Part shown: positions 53,165-62,313 of the stretch, in pieces | How positions within the stretch are numbered: the stretch's first letter is position 1 | Layout of the letters: each line of letters opens with the position of its first letter | DNA from: Pelomonas sp. BJYL3 | GTDB taxonomy: Bacteria > Pseudomonadota > Gammaproteobacteria > Burkholderiales > Burkholderiaceae_C | NCBI RefSeq assembly: GCF_027257975.1 | Contig: NZ_JANZKX010000009.1 | Span: 62,001 to 126,000, forward strand | DNA: 64,000 nucleotides | Direction of reading: 5' to 3' | Notes under the pieces: model-generated | Seen by the model: the letters and a program-made list of their open reading frames with translations, nothing else | What the model was told of the DNA's origin: nothing | Databases searched by the model: none | Made by a program: the position numbers and the translations under genes

Positions 53165-54441
53165 AGGTTCTCGTCCTCGGCAACGGCGGCCGCGAACACG
53201 CCCTGGCCTGGAAACTCTCGCAGAGCGAGCGCGTGAGCCAGGTCTACGTGGCCCCCGGCAACGGCGGCACTGCGCAGGATCCGCGCCTGCAGAACGTCAA
53301 CCTCAGCGACGTCAAGCCCCTGGCCGACTTCGCCCAGGCCGAGAAGATCACGCTGACGGTCGTGGGCCCCGAGGCCTTCCTGGCCGCCGGCGTGGTCGAC
53401 GAATTCCGTTCGCGCGGCCTGCGCATCTTCGGGGCCACCAAGGCCGCCGCGCAGCTGGAATCCAGCAAGGCCTTCGCCAAGGACTTCATGAAGCGCCATG
53501 GCATTCCCACGGCCGCCTACGAGACCTTCAGCGACGCCGCCGCCGCCCATGCGTATGTGGATGCGCAGGGCGCGCCCATCGTGATCAAGGCCGACGGCCT
53601 GGCCGCGGGCAAGGGTGTGGTGGTGGCCATGACGCTGCCCGAGGCGCATGAGGCCATCGACTGGATCCTCGAGGACAACAAGCTGGGCGTCGTGCACAAC
53701 GAGGGCGGCGCGCGCGTCGTCATCGAGCAGTTCCTGCAGGGCGAGGAAGCCAGCTTCATCGTGCTGTGCGATGGCCGCAACGTCGTGCCCCTGGCCACGA
53801 GCCAGGACCACAAGCGCCTGCTGGACAAGGACGAAGGCCCCAACACCGGCGGCATGGGCGCCTACTCGCCCGCGCCGGTGGTGACGCCCAATGTCCATGC
53901 CAAGGCCATGCACGAGATCATCATGCCCACCATCCAGGGCATGGCGCGCGACGGCGTCCCCTTCACCGGCTTCCTCTATGCCGGCTTGATGATCGACGAG
54001 CACGGCCAGCCGCGCACCGTCGAGTTCAACACCCGCATGGGCGACCCCGAGACCCAGCCCATCATGATGCGGCTCAAGAGCGATCTCTTCGAGGTGCTGA
54101 TGCATGCCACCGAAGGCACGCTGGACCAGGTCGAGCTGCAGTGGGACCGCCGCGTGGCGCTGGGCGTGGTGATGGCCGCCGAGGGCTATCCGCTGAACCC
54201 GCGCAAGGGCGACGTGATCACCGGCCTGCCGGCCGAGACCGAGGACGCCATGGTCTTCCAGGCCGGCACGGTCGAGAAGGATGGCCAGCTGCAGACCAAC
54301 GGCGGCCGCGTGCTGTGCGTGACGGCGCTGGGCGAATCGGTGCGCACCGCGCAGCAGCGGGCTTACCAGGCGCTCACCGGCATCCAGTTCGCTGGCATGC
54401 AGTACCGCCAGGACATCGGCTACCGCGCCATCAAGCGCTGA
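53161..54441 (+). CDS. purD: Phosphoribosylamine-glycine ligase
   Basis: GAR synthetase catalyses the second step of purine synthesis, joining glycine to phosphoribosylamine with ATP. The 426-residue protein has the N-terminal [21 protein letters not shown], the ATP-grasp domain ([58 protein letters not shown]) and a C-terminal domain. It is complete. Its start overlaps yebC; it precedes the second acyltransferase gene by 10 bp. Confidence 0.98.
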   Translation: MKVLVLGNGGREHALAWKLSQSERVSQVYVAPGNGGTAQDPRLQNVNLSDVKPLADFAQAEKITLTVVGPEAFLAAGVVDEFRSRGLRIFGATKAAAQLESSKAFAKDFMKRHGIPTAAYETFSDAAAAHAYVDAQGAPIVIKADGLAAGKGVVVAMTLPEAHEAIDWILEDNKLGVVHNEGGARVVIEQFLQGEEASFIVLCDGRNVVPLATSQDHKRLLDKDEGPNTGGMGAYSPAPVVTPNVHAKAMHEIIMPTIQGMARDGVPFTGFLYAGLMIDEHGQPRTVEFNTRMGDPETQPIMMRLKSDLFEVLMHATEGTLDQVELQWDRRVALGVVMAAEGYPLNPRKGDVITGLPAETEDAMVFQAGTVEKDGQLQTNGGRVLCVTALGESVRTAQQRAYQALTGIQFAGMQYRQDIGYRAIKR

Positions 54442-54451
54442 AGCCGCCGCC

Positions 54452-55132
54452 ATGAGCCGTTCCCTTCCCATGTCCGCCTGCGTGCCCAGCGCGGTCGACG
54501 GCCAGCCCGGCATGCCCCGCGTCATCGAGGGCGGCCCGCGCCTGCGTCCGCGGGGCAGCCGCCTGGCGCGCGGCCTGCTGCGCCTCTTCGGCTGGCGCCT
54601 GGAGTTCAGCGGCCTGCCCGCGCTGCAGGGGGTGATCATGGTCTACCCCCATACCTCCAACTGGGATTTCGTCATCGGCGTCCTGGCCAAGTGGGGCCTG
54701 GGCCTGGAGCTGAAGTTCTGGGGCAAGGACTCGCTGTTCAAGCTGCCCCTGTTCGGCGCCTGGGTGCGCTGGATCGGCGGCATCGCGGTGGAGCGCTCCA
54801 GTGCCCACGGCGTGGTGGCGGACACCGTGGCGCAGGTGCGCGCCGCGCAGCAGCGCCAGCAGTCCTTCTGGCTGGCCCTGGCGCCCGAGGGCACGCGCTC
54901 GCTGGCCCCGGGCTGGCGCTCCGGTGCCTATCACGTGGCGGTGCAGGCCGGCATTCCCGTGGGCCTGGCCTACTTCGACTTCCAGCGCAAGGTGGTCGAC
55001 CTCAGCCACTTCGTGCAGCTGTGCGGCCAGCCCGAGCGGGACTTCGCCCACTTCGCGCACTACCTGGCCCCGGTGAAGGGCAAGCGGCCCGAGCTGGCCA
55101 GCCCCATCACCCTGAAAGGTTCCAAGCGATGA
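54452..55132 (+). CDS. Lysophospholipid acyltransferase family protein (second paralog)
   Basis: A 226-residue PlsC-like acyltransferase with the motif HTSNWD (H67, D72), [10 protein letters not shown] (residues 141-150) and [20 protein letters not shown]. It shares with the protein at 37858-38448 the same short HTSNWD/EGTRS layout and the RWIGG/RWLGG block, so the two form a paralog pair. It lies between purD and hemF and overlaps hemF by 4 bp. A role in membrane lipid or hopanoid remodelling is possible; the acceptor is unknown. Confidence 0.85.
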   Translation: MSRSLPMSACVPSAVDGQPGMPRVIEGGPRLRPRGSRLARGLLRLFGWRLEFSGLPALQGVIMVYPHTSNWDFVIGVLAKWGLGLELKFWGKDSLFKLPLFGAWVRWIGGIAVERSSAHGVVADTVAQVRAAQQRQQSFWLALAPEGTRSLAPGWRSGAYHVAVQAGIPVGLAYFDFQRKVVDLSHFVQLCGQPERDFAHFAHYLAPVKGKRPELASPITLKGSKR

Positions 55133-56064
55133 ACACACAGCTGGTGCGCGACTACCTGCTGGGCCTGCAGCAGCGCATCATCAGCGGGCTCGAGCAGCTC
55201 GACGGCCAGCCCTTCCTCAGCGACGGCTGGCAGCGCGAGCCCGGCGGGCGCCTGGAGGGCGACGGCCTGACGCGCCTGATCGAGAACGGCGGGCTCTTCG
55301 AGCGCGGCGGCTGCAACTTCTCGCATGTGCGGGGTCGGGTCTTGCCCCCGTCGGCCACCCAGCACCGCCCGGAGCTGGCCGGTGCGCCCTTCGAGGCCAT
55401 GGGCGTGTCCCTGGTCCTGCATCCTCACAACCCCTTCGTGCCCACGGTCCACATGAACGTGCGCATGTTCGCGGCCCTGCCGGCGGGCGCCGAGCCCGTG
55501 GTCTGGTTCGGCGGCGGCATGGACCTCACGCCCTACTACGGCTTCGAGCGCGACGCCCAGCACTTCCACCGCACCTGCCAGGCTGCGCTGGAGCCGCATG
55601 GCGCGCAGCACTACCCGCGCTTCAAGCAGTGGTGCGACGACTACTTCTTCCTGAAGCACCGCAACGAGCCGCGCGGCATCGGCGGCATCTTCTTCGACGA
55701 CCACGCGGAAGGCGGCTTCGATGCGGCCTTCGGCCTGATGCAGTCGGTGGGCGATGCCTTCCTGCCGGCCTACGCGCCCATCGTCGAGCGCCGCCAGGGC
55801 CTGGCCTATGGCGAGCGCGAGCGCGACTTCCAGGCCTACCGCCGCGGCCGCTACGTGGAGTTCAACCTGGTCTTCGACCGCGGCACGCTGTTCGGGCTGC
55901 AGTCGGGCGGGCGCACCGAGTCCATCCTGATGTCCATGCCGCCGCTGGTGAAGTGGCGCTATGACTGGCATCCGGAGGAGGGCACCCCCGAGGCGCGCCT
56001 GTACACCGACTTCCTGCGGCCCCGCGACTGGGCGGGCGAGAAAGCCACGCACCTATGGCTGTGA
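55129..56064 (+). CDS. hemF: Oxygen-dependent coproporphyrinogen III oxidase
   Basis: HemF converts coproporphyrinogen III to protoporphyrinogen IX with oxygen, in haem synthesis. The 311-residue protein has the family's [86 protein letters not shown] and [30 protein letters not shown] segments. The ATG at 55129 overlaps the acyltransferase stop. Residues around 68-73 (RGRVLPP) are encoded by a copy of a dispersed repeat and differ from the usual GD/E-A-M/L-P. It overlaps nadD by 10 bp. Confidence 0.97.
   Translation: MNTQLVRDYLLGLQQRIISGLEQLDGQPFLSDGWQREPGGRLEGDGLTRLIENGGLFERGGCNFSHVRGRVLPPSATQHRPELAGAPFEAMGVSLVLHPHNPFVPTVHMNVRMFAALPAGAEPVVWFGGGMDLTPYYGFERDAQHFHRTCQAALEPHGAQHYPRFKQWCDDYFFLKHRNEPRGIGGIFFDDHAEGGFDAAFGLMQSVGDAFLPAYAPIVERRQGLAYGERERDFQAYRRGRYVEFNLVFDRGTLFGLQSGGRTESILMSMPPLVKWRYDWHPEEGTPEARLYTDFLRPRDWAGEKATHLWL
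55332..55345 (+). repeat. Dispersed repeat copy inside hemF
   Basis: GGGTCGGGTCTTGC lies in frame in hemF and encodes part of RGRVLPP. It differs from the copy at 58597 in one base. Confidence 0.6.
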
Positions 56065-56690
56065 GCCCGGACGACGCCACGGGCACCGGCCTCGCCGGCC
56101 CCGTGGGGCTGTTCGGTGGCTCTTTCGACCCGCCGCACCTCGCCCATCTCAGCCTGGCGCGCACGGCCCTGCAGCAGCTGGGCCTGGCCGAGCTGCGCTG
56201 GCTGCCCGTGGGCCAGCCCTGGCAGAAGGCGGGGCGCCAGCTGGCGGCGCCGGCGCACCGCCTGGCCATGGTGCAGGCCCTGGTGGCGGGCGAGCCGCGC
56301 TTCGTGGTGGACACCACCGAGCTGGAGCGCGCGGGCCCCAGCTACATGATCGACACCGTGGAGGCGCTGCAGTCGCGCTTTCCACAGCGGCGCGAGTGGT
56401 TCCTGGTCATCGGCCAGGATCAGTACGCGCGCCTGTCCAGCTGGCATCGCTGGCAGGATCTGTTGAAGCGACTCACCCTGGCCGTCGCGGCCCGGGCGGG
56501 TCAGGCGGTGAGCGCGGCGCCCGAGGTGGCGGCGGTGGCTCATCGTGTGGTCCGGCTGGACATGCCGGCCCTGGAGATTTCCTCCACCCTCCTGCGCGGG
56601 CAATGCCTGCGTGGCGAGGACATCACGCCCATGGTGGGCGACGGGGTTGCGCGCTATATTGCCCAGCACCGTCTTTACAGCGAGCACTGA
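56055..56690 (+). CDS. nadD: Nicotinate-nucleotide adenylyltransferase
   Basis: NadD adenylates nicotinate mononucleotide to deamido-NAD. The 211-residue nucleotidyltransferase has [19 protein letters not shown] (the GFDPPH-type HxGH motif), [12 protein letters not shown], and the C-terminal ISSTLLRGQ motif. Ten or more residues precede the core. It begins within the end of hemF and is followed immediately by rsfS, the usual nadD-rsfS-rlmH order. Confidence 0.96.
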   Translation: MAVSPDDATGTGLAGPVGLFGGSFDPPHLAHLSLARTALQQLGLAELRWLPVGQPWQKAGRQLAAPAHRLAMVQALVAGEPRFVVDTTELERAGPSYMIDTVEALQSRFPQRREWFLVIGQDQYARLSSWHRWQDLLKRLTLAVAARAGQAVSAAPEVAAVAHRVVRLDMPALEISSTLLRGQCLRGEDITPMVGDGVARYIAQHRLYSEH

Positions 56691-57473
56691 ATGGACATTC
56701 GTAAACTGCAGCGTGCCATCGTCGATGGTTTGGAAGACGTCAAGGCGCAAGACATCGTCGTGTTCAACACGGAGCACCTCTCGCCCCTGTTCGAGCGCGT
56801 GATCATCGCCTCTGGCACCAGCAACCGTCAGACCAAGGCCCTGGCGTCCAGCGTGCGCGAGACCGTCAAGGGTCGCGGCATGGAAGTGATGCGCACCGAG
56901 GGTGAGGACAACGGCGAATGGATCATCGTGGACTGCGGCGCCGCCGTCGTGCACGTGATGCAGCCCGCCATCCGCGAGTACTACCACCTCGAGGAGATTT
57001 GGGGCGAGAAGCCCGTCAAGCTCAAGGTCGCCAGCGGCGAGACCAAGCTGGTGAAGGCCTCGGAAGACGCCAGCGAGGCCAAGCCGGCCAAGAAGGCCGC
57101 GAAGAAGCCCGCCGCCAAGGCCGTCAGCGAGGAAACCGAAGGCATGAAGGCCGCGGTGAAGAAGCCGGCTGCCAAGAAGGCGGCCACCAAGACCGCGGTG
57201 GCGAAGAAGGCCGCCACCAAGACCACGGGCACCAAGGCCGCGGCCACCAAGACCGCCGCCAAGGCACCCGCCAAGCGCCGCAGCACCGAGCTGAGCCCGC
57301 GCACCAAGGAAGCCGTGACGGTCAAGGTCGGCACCAAGAAGCCGGCGGCCAAGAAGGCACCGGTGAAGGCGGCGGCCAAGCCGGCTGCCAAGCGCGCCCC
57401 GGTCAAGCCCGCAGCCAAGCCCGCCGCCAAGCCGGCCGCCAAGAAGCCGGCCGCCAAGAAGTCTGCCAAGTAA
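56691..57473 (+). CDS. rsfS: Ribosomal silencing factor with long Lys/Ala/Pro-rich tail
   Basis: RsfS binds ribosomal protein L14 and blocks subunit joining in starvation. The core (about residues 1-111) has DIRKLQRAIVDGLEDVKAQDIVVFNTEHL, RQTKALASSVRE and EWIIVDCGAAVVHVMQPAIREYYHLEEIW. The family is usually 105-130 residues; here a tail of about 150 residues follows, built of AAKKPAAKKA and ATKT units like histone H1 or PhaF. The tail is basic and disordered. It directly abuts nadD and precedes rlmH by 3 bp. Confidence 0.96.
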   Translation: MDIRKLQRAIVDGLEDVKAQDIVVFNTEHLSPLFERVIIASGTSNRQTKALASSVRETVKGRGMEVMRTEGEDNGEWIIVDCGAAVVHVMQPAIREYYHLEEIWGEKPVKLKVASGETKLVKASEDASEAKPAKKAAKKPAAKAVSEETEGMKAAVKKPAAKKAATKTAVAKKAATKTTGTKAAATKTAAKAPAKRRSTELSPRTKEAVTVKVGTKKPAAKKAPVKAAAKPAAKRAPVKPAAKPAAKPAAKKPAAKKSAK

Positions 57474-57476
57474 GGC

Positions 57477-57944
57477 ATGCGCCTCCTGCTGATGGCCGTG
57501 GGCCAGCGCCAGCCCGGCTGGGCGGACGAGGCCTACGAAGACTTCGCCAAGCGTTTCCCCCCGGAAATGCGCCTGGAGCTCAAGGCCGTCAAGGCCGAGC
57601 CCAGGGGCGGCAAGAGCACCGAGCAGCTGATGGCCGCCGAAGGGCAGCGCCTGGAAGCGGCCCTGCCCAAGAGCGTGCGGCGCATCGTGCTCGATGAGCG
57701 CGGAGATCGCGTCACCACCAAGCAGCTGGCCGAACGCCTGGAACGCTGGAAGGGCGATGGCCGCGACGTGGCCATCTTCATCGGCGGCCCGGACGGCCTG
57801 CATCCCGATCTCAAGGGCAAGGCCGACGAGCTGCTGCGCCTCTCCGACCTCACGCTGCCGCACGCCTTCGTGCGCGTGCTGCTGGCCGAGGCCCTGTACC
57901 GGGCCTGGTCCGTGATGGAGGGGCATCCCTATCACCGCGAGTAA
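57477..57944 (+). CDS. rlmH: 23S rRNA pseudouridine-1915 N3-methyltransferase
   Basis: RlmH methylates pseudouridine 1915 in helix 69 of 23S rRNA in whole 70S ribosomes. The 155-residue SPOUT enzyme has [26 protein letters not shown] at the start and the signature [51 protein letters not shown]. The conserved HxxxR and C-terminal YHRE are intact. It is placed between rsfS and maf. Confidence 0.97.
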   Translation: MRLLLMAVGQRQPGWADEAYEDFAKRFPPEMRLELKAVKAEPRGGKSTEQLMAAEGQRLEAALPKSVRRIVLDERGDRVTTKQLAERLERWKGDGRDVAIFIGGPDGLHPDLKGKADELLRLSDLTLPHAFVRVLLAEALYRAWSVMEGHPYHRE

Positions 57945-57951
57945 GGCCGGC

Positions 57952-58554
57952 ATGGCTGACTTCATCTACCTGGCCTCCCAGAGCCCGCGCCGCCGCCAGC
58001 TGCTGGAACAGATCGGCGTGCGGCACGAGCTGCTGCTGCCCGGCGCCGACGAGGACGCCGAGGCGCTGGAGGCCGAGCGCGAGGGCGAGAGCCCGGACGC
58101 CTACGTCCAGCGCGTGACCCTGGCCAAGCTGGACGCGGCCCTCACGCGCCTGCAGCGCCGCGGTCTGCCCGCCGCACCGGTGCTGTGCTCGGACACCACG
58201 GTGGCCCTGGGCGCGCGCATCCTGGGCAAGCCCGCCGACGCGGCCGACGCCCTGGCCACGCTGCGCCTGCTCAGTGGCCAGGAGCACCGCGTGCTGACGG
58301 CCGTGGCCGTGGGCGAGGGCGCGCGGCGCCTGCTGCGCCTGAATGTCTCGACGGTGCGCTTCGCCCCGGTCGATGACGCCGCGCTGCGCCGCTACGCCGA
58401 CAGCGGCGAGCCCATGGGCAAGGCCGGCGCCTATGCCATCCAGAGCCAGGCCGCCGCCTGGATTTCCCACATCAGCGGCAGCTATTCAGGCATCATGGGC
58501 CTGCCCCTGTACGAGACCGCCGAGCTGCTGGCGGACTTCGGCATCACGGCCTGA
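57952..58554 (+). CDS. maf: Maf-family nucleotide pyrophosphatase
   Basis: Maf proteins hydrolyse non-canonical or modified nucleoside triphosphates (dTTP/UTP for the YhdE class) and affect cell division. The 200-residue protein has [37 protein letters not shown] and the ITPGD-like [32 protein letters not shown] region. It begins 7 bp after rlmH and ends 139 bp before rng. Confidence 0.95.
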   Translation: MADFIYLASQSPRRRQLLEQIGVRHELLLPGADEDAEALEAEREGESPDAYVQRVTLAKLDAALTRLQRRGLPAAPVLCSDTTVALGARILGKPADAADALATLRLLSGQEHRVLTAVAVGEGARRLLRLNVSTVRFAPVDDAALRRYADSGEPMGKAGAYAIQSQAAAWISHISGSYSGIMGLPLYETAELLADFGITA

Positions 58555-58596
58555 CGGAGACCCGCGGAAGCAGGCCCGCGGGGCCTGGCATGATGG

Positions 58597-58610
58597 GGGT
58601 CAGGTCTTGC
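58597..58610 (+). repeat. Dispersed repeat copy upstream of rng
   Basis: GGGTCAGGTCTTGC in the maf-rng gap, preceded by extra G bases. It serves as reference for the other copies. Confidence 0.65.
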
Positions 58611-58693
58611 GTCGCCCGATGCCAGCCCTGCCGCCTCGAACGCTGGCGCCAACGGTGGGACTCACCGCTGGCGCGAGCGCTGGAGCCCAAGCT

Positions 58694-60175
58694 ATGGAAG
58701 ATATCCTCATCAACTGGTCTCCCCAGGAGACCCGCGTCGCCGTGGTCGAGAACGGCGCCGTGCAGGAGCTGCACGTCGAGCGGACCCTGGAACGCGGCCT
58801 GGTCGGCAACGTCTATTCGGGCCGTGTGGCGCGCGTGCTGCCGGGCATGCAGTCCGCCTTCATCGACATCGGTCTGGAGCGCGCCGCCTTCCTGCACGTG
58901 GCCGACCTCCACATCGCCGGCCAGGCCGGTCGCGGTCACCATGCCGAGAACGGCACGCCCACGCCCATCGAGCGCCTGGTCTTCGAGGGTCAGGCCTTGA
59001 CGGTGCAGGTGATCAAGGACCCCATCGGCACCAAGGGCGCGCGGCTGTCCACGCAGATCTCCATCGCCGGCCGCATGCTGGTGCACCTGCCGCAGGACGA
59101 GCACATCGGCATCTCCCAGAAGATCGGCTCGCCCGAGGCCCGCGAGCAGCTGCGCCAGCGCATGCAGGCCCTGGTGGGCAAGGCGGAGGAGGGCGGCGGT
59201 GGCGGCTTCATCCTGCGCACCAATGCCGAGGACGCCAGCGACGAGGAGCTGGGCTCGGACATCGCCTACCTGCGCAAGACCTGGGCGACCATCCGCGAGC
59301 GCAGCTTCCGCTCACCGCCCGGCACCCTGCTGCACCAGGACCTGAGCCTGGTCGAGCGCGTGCTGCGCGACCTGGTCAGCGAGCGCACCGGCTCCATCCG
59401 CATCGACTCCCGCATGCAGTACGAGGTGCTGCACGGCTTCGGCGAGACCTACATGCCCGCCGCCGTGGCCAAGCTGGAGCACTACCGCGGCGAGCGCCCC
59501 ATCTTCGACCTCTACAACATCGACGGCGAGATCGACCGCGCCCTGGCGCGCCGCGTGGACCTGAAGTCCGGCGGCTACCTGATCATCGACCAGACCGAGG
59601 CGATGACGACCATCGACGTCAACACCGGCGGCTTCGTCGGCGCGCGCAACTTCGACGACACCATCTTCAAGACCAATCTGGAGGCGGCCGGCGCCATCGC
59701 ACGCCAGCTGCGCCTGCGCAACCTGGGCGGCATCATCATCGTCGACTTCATCGACATGAGCCGCGAGGAGCACCGCGCCTCCGTGCTGTCGGAGTTCCGC
59801 AAGCAGCTGGCCAAGGACCGCACCAAGGTCACCGTGGGCGGCTTCACCCAGCTGGGCCTGGTGGAGATGACCCGCAAGCGCACCCGCGAGTCCCTGGCCC
59901 GCATGCTCTGCGAGCCCTGCCCGACCTGCGAGGGCCGCGGGCAGGTCAAGACCGCGCGCTCGGTCTGCTACGACATCATGCGCGAGATCCTGCGCGAGGC
60001 CCGCCAGTTCTCGCCCAAGGAGTTCCGCGTGGTGGCCGCGGCCAATGTGGTCGAGATGCTGCTGGACGAGGAGAGCCAGCACCTGGCCGGCCTGTCCGAC
60101 TTCATCGGCAAGCCCATCTCCCTGACCGCCGAGCCCACCAACCAGACCGAGCACTACGACATCGTGCTGCTGTGA
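58694..60175 (+). CDS. rng: Ribonuclease G
   Basis: RNase G, an endoribonuclease related to RNase E that trims 16S rRNA 5' ends and degrades mRNAs. The 493-residue protein has the N-terminal MEDILINWSPQETRVAVVENG, an S1 domain (GNVYSGRVARVLPGMQSAFIDIGLERAAFLHVADL), catalytic aspartates in TTIDVNTGGFVG and IIIVDFIDM, and the zinc-link CEPCPTCEGRG. It lacks the long RNase E C-terminal scaffold. The ATG at 58694 starts the conserved sequence. A repeat copy lies in the upstream gap. Confidence 0.96.
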   Translation: MEDILINWSPQETRVAVVENGAVQELHVERTLERGLVGNVYSGRVARVLPGMQSAFIDIGLERAAFLHVADLHIAGQAGRGHHAENGTPTPIERLVFEGQALTVQVIKDPIGTKGARLSTQISIAGRMLVHLPQDEHIGISQKIGSPEAREQLRQRMQALVGKAEEGGGGGFILRTNAEDASDEELGSDIAYLRKTWATIRERSFRSPPGTLLHQDLSLVERVLRDLVSERTGSIRIDSRMQYEVLHGFGETYMPAAVAKLEHYRGERPIFDLYNIDGEIDRALARRVDLKSGGYLIIDQTEAMTTIDVNTGGFVGARNFDDTIFKTNLEAAGAIARQLRLRNLGGIIIVDFIDMSREEHRASVLSEFRKQLAKDRTKVTVGGFTQLGLVEMTRKRTRESLARMLCEPCPTCEGRGQVKTARSVCYDIMREILREARQFSPKEFRVVAAANVVEMLLDEESQHLAGLSDFIGKPISLTAEPTNQTEHYDIVLL

Positions 60176-60257
60176 TCATCGGCAGGGTCTTTGCCCTGCG
60201 GCACAATCGGCGGGCCGCCAGCCGGGCGGCCTGTCTTGATTGAACGCCGAATCGCCG

Positions 60258-61574
60258 ATGAATCGCCTCACCACGCCCGCCCAGCCCCTGAGCAATCCGC
60301 TGCGCCGCAGCCTGCTGGTCTCTTCCGCGGCCTCCGCGGCGGCGGCCTTCAGCTTCCCGGCCCTGGCGCAGTTCCGCGTCGAGATCTCCGGTGTGGGCGG
60401 CACGCAGCTGCCCATCGCCATTGCCGATTTCCGTGACGAGGCCATGGCCGGTCAGTCGGTGGCCGGCATCGTGCGGGCCGACCTGGAGCGCAGCGGCCAG
60501 TTCCGCATGATCGCGGCGCCGGCTGGCCTCTCCGAAACCATCAGCCCCAATTTCAACGAGTGGCGCGGCAAGCAGGCCGATGCCCTGGCCGCCGGCTCCG
60601 TGGCCCGCCTGGCCGACGGCCGCCTGGACGTGCGCTACAAGCTCTGGGACGTGGTCCGCGGCCAGGACCAGGGCGGCGAGGCGCAGGCCGTGCATGCCGA
60701 TGACGTGCGCCTGGCCGCGCACCGCATCGCCGACAGCATCTACCAGAAGCTCACCGGCGACCGCGGCGTCTTCGCCACCCGCATGGCCTACGTCACCAAG
60801 ACCGGTCCGCGCTACCAGCTGCGCATCACCGATGCCGACGGCGAGGGCGGGCAGGTCGCGCTCAACAGCCCCGAGCCCATCATCTCGCCGGCCTGGTCGC
60901 CGGAAGGGCGCGAGATCGCTTATGTGTCTTTCGAGTCCCGCAAGGCCGTCGTCTGGCTGCAGGACCTCTCCACCGGCCGCCGCCGCGTGCTGGCGGACTT
61001 CCGCGGCTCCAACAGCGCGCCGGCCTTCTCGCCCGACGGGCAACGACTGGCCCTCACCCTGTCCCTGGCCGGCGGCTCGCAGCTCTTCACCATCAGCCGC
61101 AATGGCGGTGATCCCAAGCGCCTCAGCCAGACCCGCGCCATCGACACCGAGCCGGTCTACAGCCCCGACGGCGCGCAGATCTACTTCGTCAGCGACCGCG
61201 GCGGCGCGCCGCAGATCTACCGCATGCCCGCCAATGGCGGCGAGGCCGAGCGCGTCACCTTCAGCGGCAGCTACAACATCAGCCCCGCCATCAGCCCGGA
61301 CGGCAAGACCCTGGCCTTCATCACCCGCGAGGGCGGCTCCACCTTCCGCCTGTGCGTGATGGACCTCGTGACCGGGCAGTCGCAGAAGATCACCGACTCC
61401 ACCGAGGACGAAAGCCCCAGCTTCGCGCCCAATGGCAAGCTCATCGTCTACGCCACCCGCGCCGGCGGCCGGGACGTGCTCATGACGACCACGCTGGATG
61501 GCCGCATCAAGGCCAAGCTGGTGGCCAGCACGGCCGATGTGCGCGAGCCCACCTGGGGCCCCTTCGGGCGCTGA
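60258..61574 (+). CDS. tolB: Tol-Pal system beta-propeller protein
   Basis: TolB is the periplasmic propeller protein that links TolA to Pal for outer-membrane constriction. The 438-residue precursor has a signal peptide ([23 protein letters not shown], about 15-37) with a twin arginine before the hydrophobic stretch. A TolB N domain and a propeller of WSPEGREIAY, FSPDGQRLAL, YSPDGAQIYF and ISPDGKTLAF repeats follow. ATG 60258 is used; a TTG at 60240 is possible. tolQ, tolR and tolA are not upstream; rng is. Confidence 0.95.
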   Translation: MNRLTTPAQPLSNPLRRSLLVSSAASAAAAFSFPALAQFRVEISGVGGTQLPIAIADFRDEAMAGQSVAGIVRADLERSGQFRMIAAPAGLSETISPNFNEWRGKQADALAAGSVARLADGRLDVRYKLWDVVRGQDQGGEAQAVHADDVRLAAHRIADSIYQKLTGDRGVFATRMAYVTKTGPRYQLRITDADGEGGQVALNSPEPIISPAWSPEGREIAYVSFESRKAVVWLQDLSTGRRRVLADFRGSNSAPAFSPDGQRLALTLSLAGGSQLFTISRNGGDPKRLSQTRAIDTEPVYSPDGAQIYFVSDRGGAPQIYRMPANGGEAERVTFSGSYNISPAISPDGKTLAFITREGGSTFRLCVMDLVTGQSQKITDSTEDESPSFAPNGKLIVYATRAGGRDVLMTTTLDGRIKAKLVASTADVREPTWGPFGR

Positions 61575-61784
61575 GCAAGCAAAGCAGGGGCGCTGGCCAG
61601 GTGAAAAACCGCCATTCATGCCTTGCTGACAGCATTTGGTTCCATTCGAGCCCTGCCAGTGCCCGAAGTCATGCCGAACTTGAGCCAAAATACCGGCCGA
61701 GCCGGGTGAGTCGGCCTGCCGCATGCTTTCAGACCAAACCGCATTCGGACCTAACGTACGGACATTGAGGATCCAAGGAGAGAA

Positions 61785-62312
61785 ATGATGCAAATGCAAA
61801 AGTTGGCACTGGTGGTGCTCATGGCTGCCGGTCTGGCCGCCTGCTCGTCGACCAAGCTGGAAGAGCCGGCAAAGGTCGAGACCAAGGTCGAGCCGCCCAA
61901 GGTCGAGCAGAAGGTGGAGCAGAAGGCCGAGAGCCGTGTCCAGCCCGTGGATATCGATTCCGAGCTGCTGAAGGCCGCCAACGCCAAGGGCCGCACCGTC
62001 TACTTCGACTTCGACAGCTTCGTCGTCAAGAGCGACTACACCCCCCTGATCGAAGCCCACGCCAAGCGCCTGAAGAACAACGGCAAGGTCAAGATGAGCC
62101 TGGAAGGCCACGCTGACGAGCGCGGCGGCCGCGAATACAACCTGGCCCTGGGCCAGAAGCGTGCCGAGGCCGTGGCTCAGTCCATGAGCCTGCTGGGCGC
62201 CGGCAGCGCGCAGGTCGAGCCGGTGAGCTTCGGCAAGGAGCGTCCCGCTGTGGAAGGCCACAACGAGGAAGCCTGGTCCAAGAACCGTCGCGTCGAACTG
62301 AAGGACAAGTGA
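61785..62312 (+). CDS. pal: Peptidoglycan-associated lipoprotein
   Basis: Pal anchors the outer membrane to peptidoglycan through the Tol-Pal system. The 175-residue precursor has the lipobox LAAC (lipidated C20), then a charged stretch with repeats of VEQK/VEPPK (residues 27-45), then the OmpA-like domain: TVYFDFDSFVVKSDYTPLIEAHAKRL, MSLEGHADERGGREYNLALGQKRAEAV and NRRVELK. The ATG at 61785 has GGAG only 4 bp away, while the ATG at 61788 gives a 7-bp spacer and may be the real start. tolB lies 210 bp upstream and cpoB starts 1 bp downstream. Confidence 0.97.
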   Translation: MMQMQKLALVVLMAAGLAACSSTKLEEPAKVETKVEPPKVEQKVEQKAESRVQPVDIDSELLKAANAKGRTVYFDFDSFVVKSDYTPLIEAHAKRLKNNGKVKMSLEGHADERGGREYNLALGQKRAEAVAQSMSLLGAGSAQVEPVSFGKERPAVEGHNEEAWSKNRRVELKDK

Positions 62313-62313
62313 G

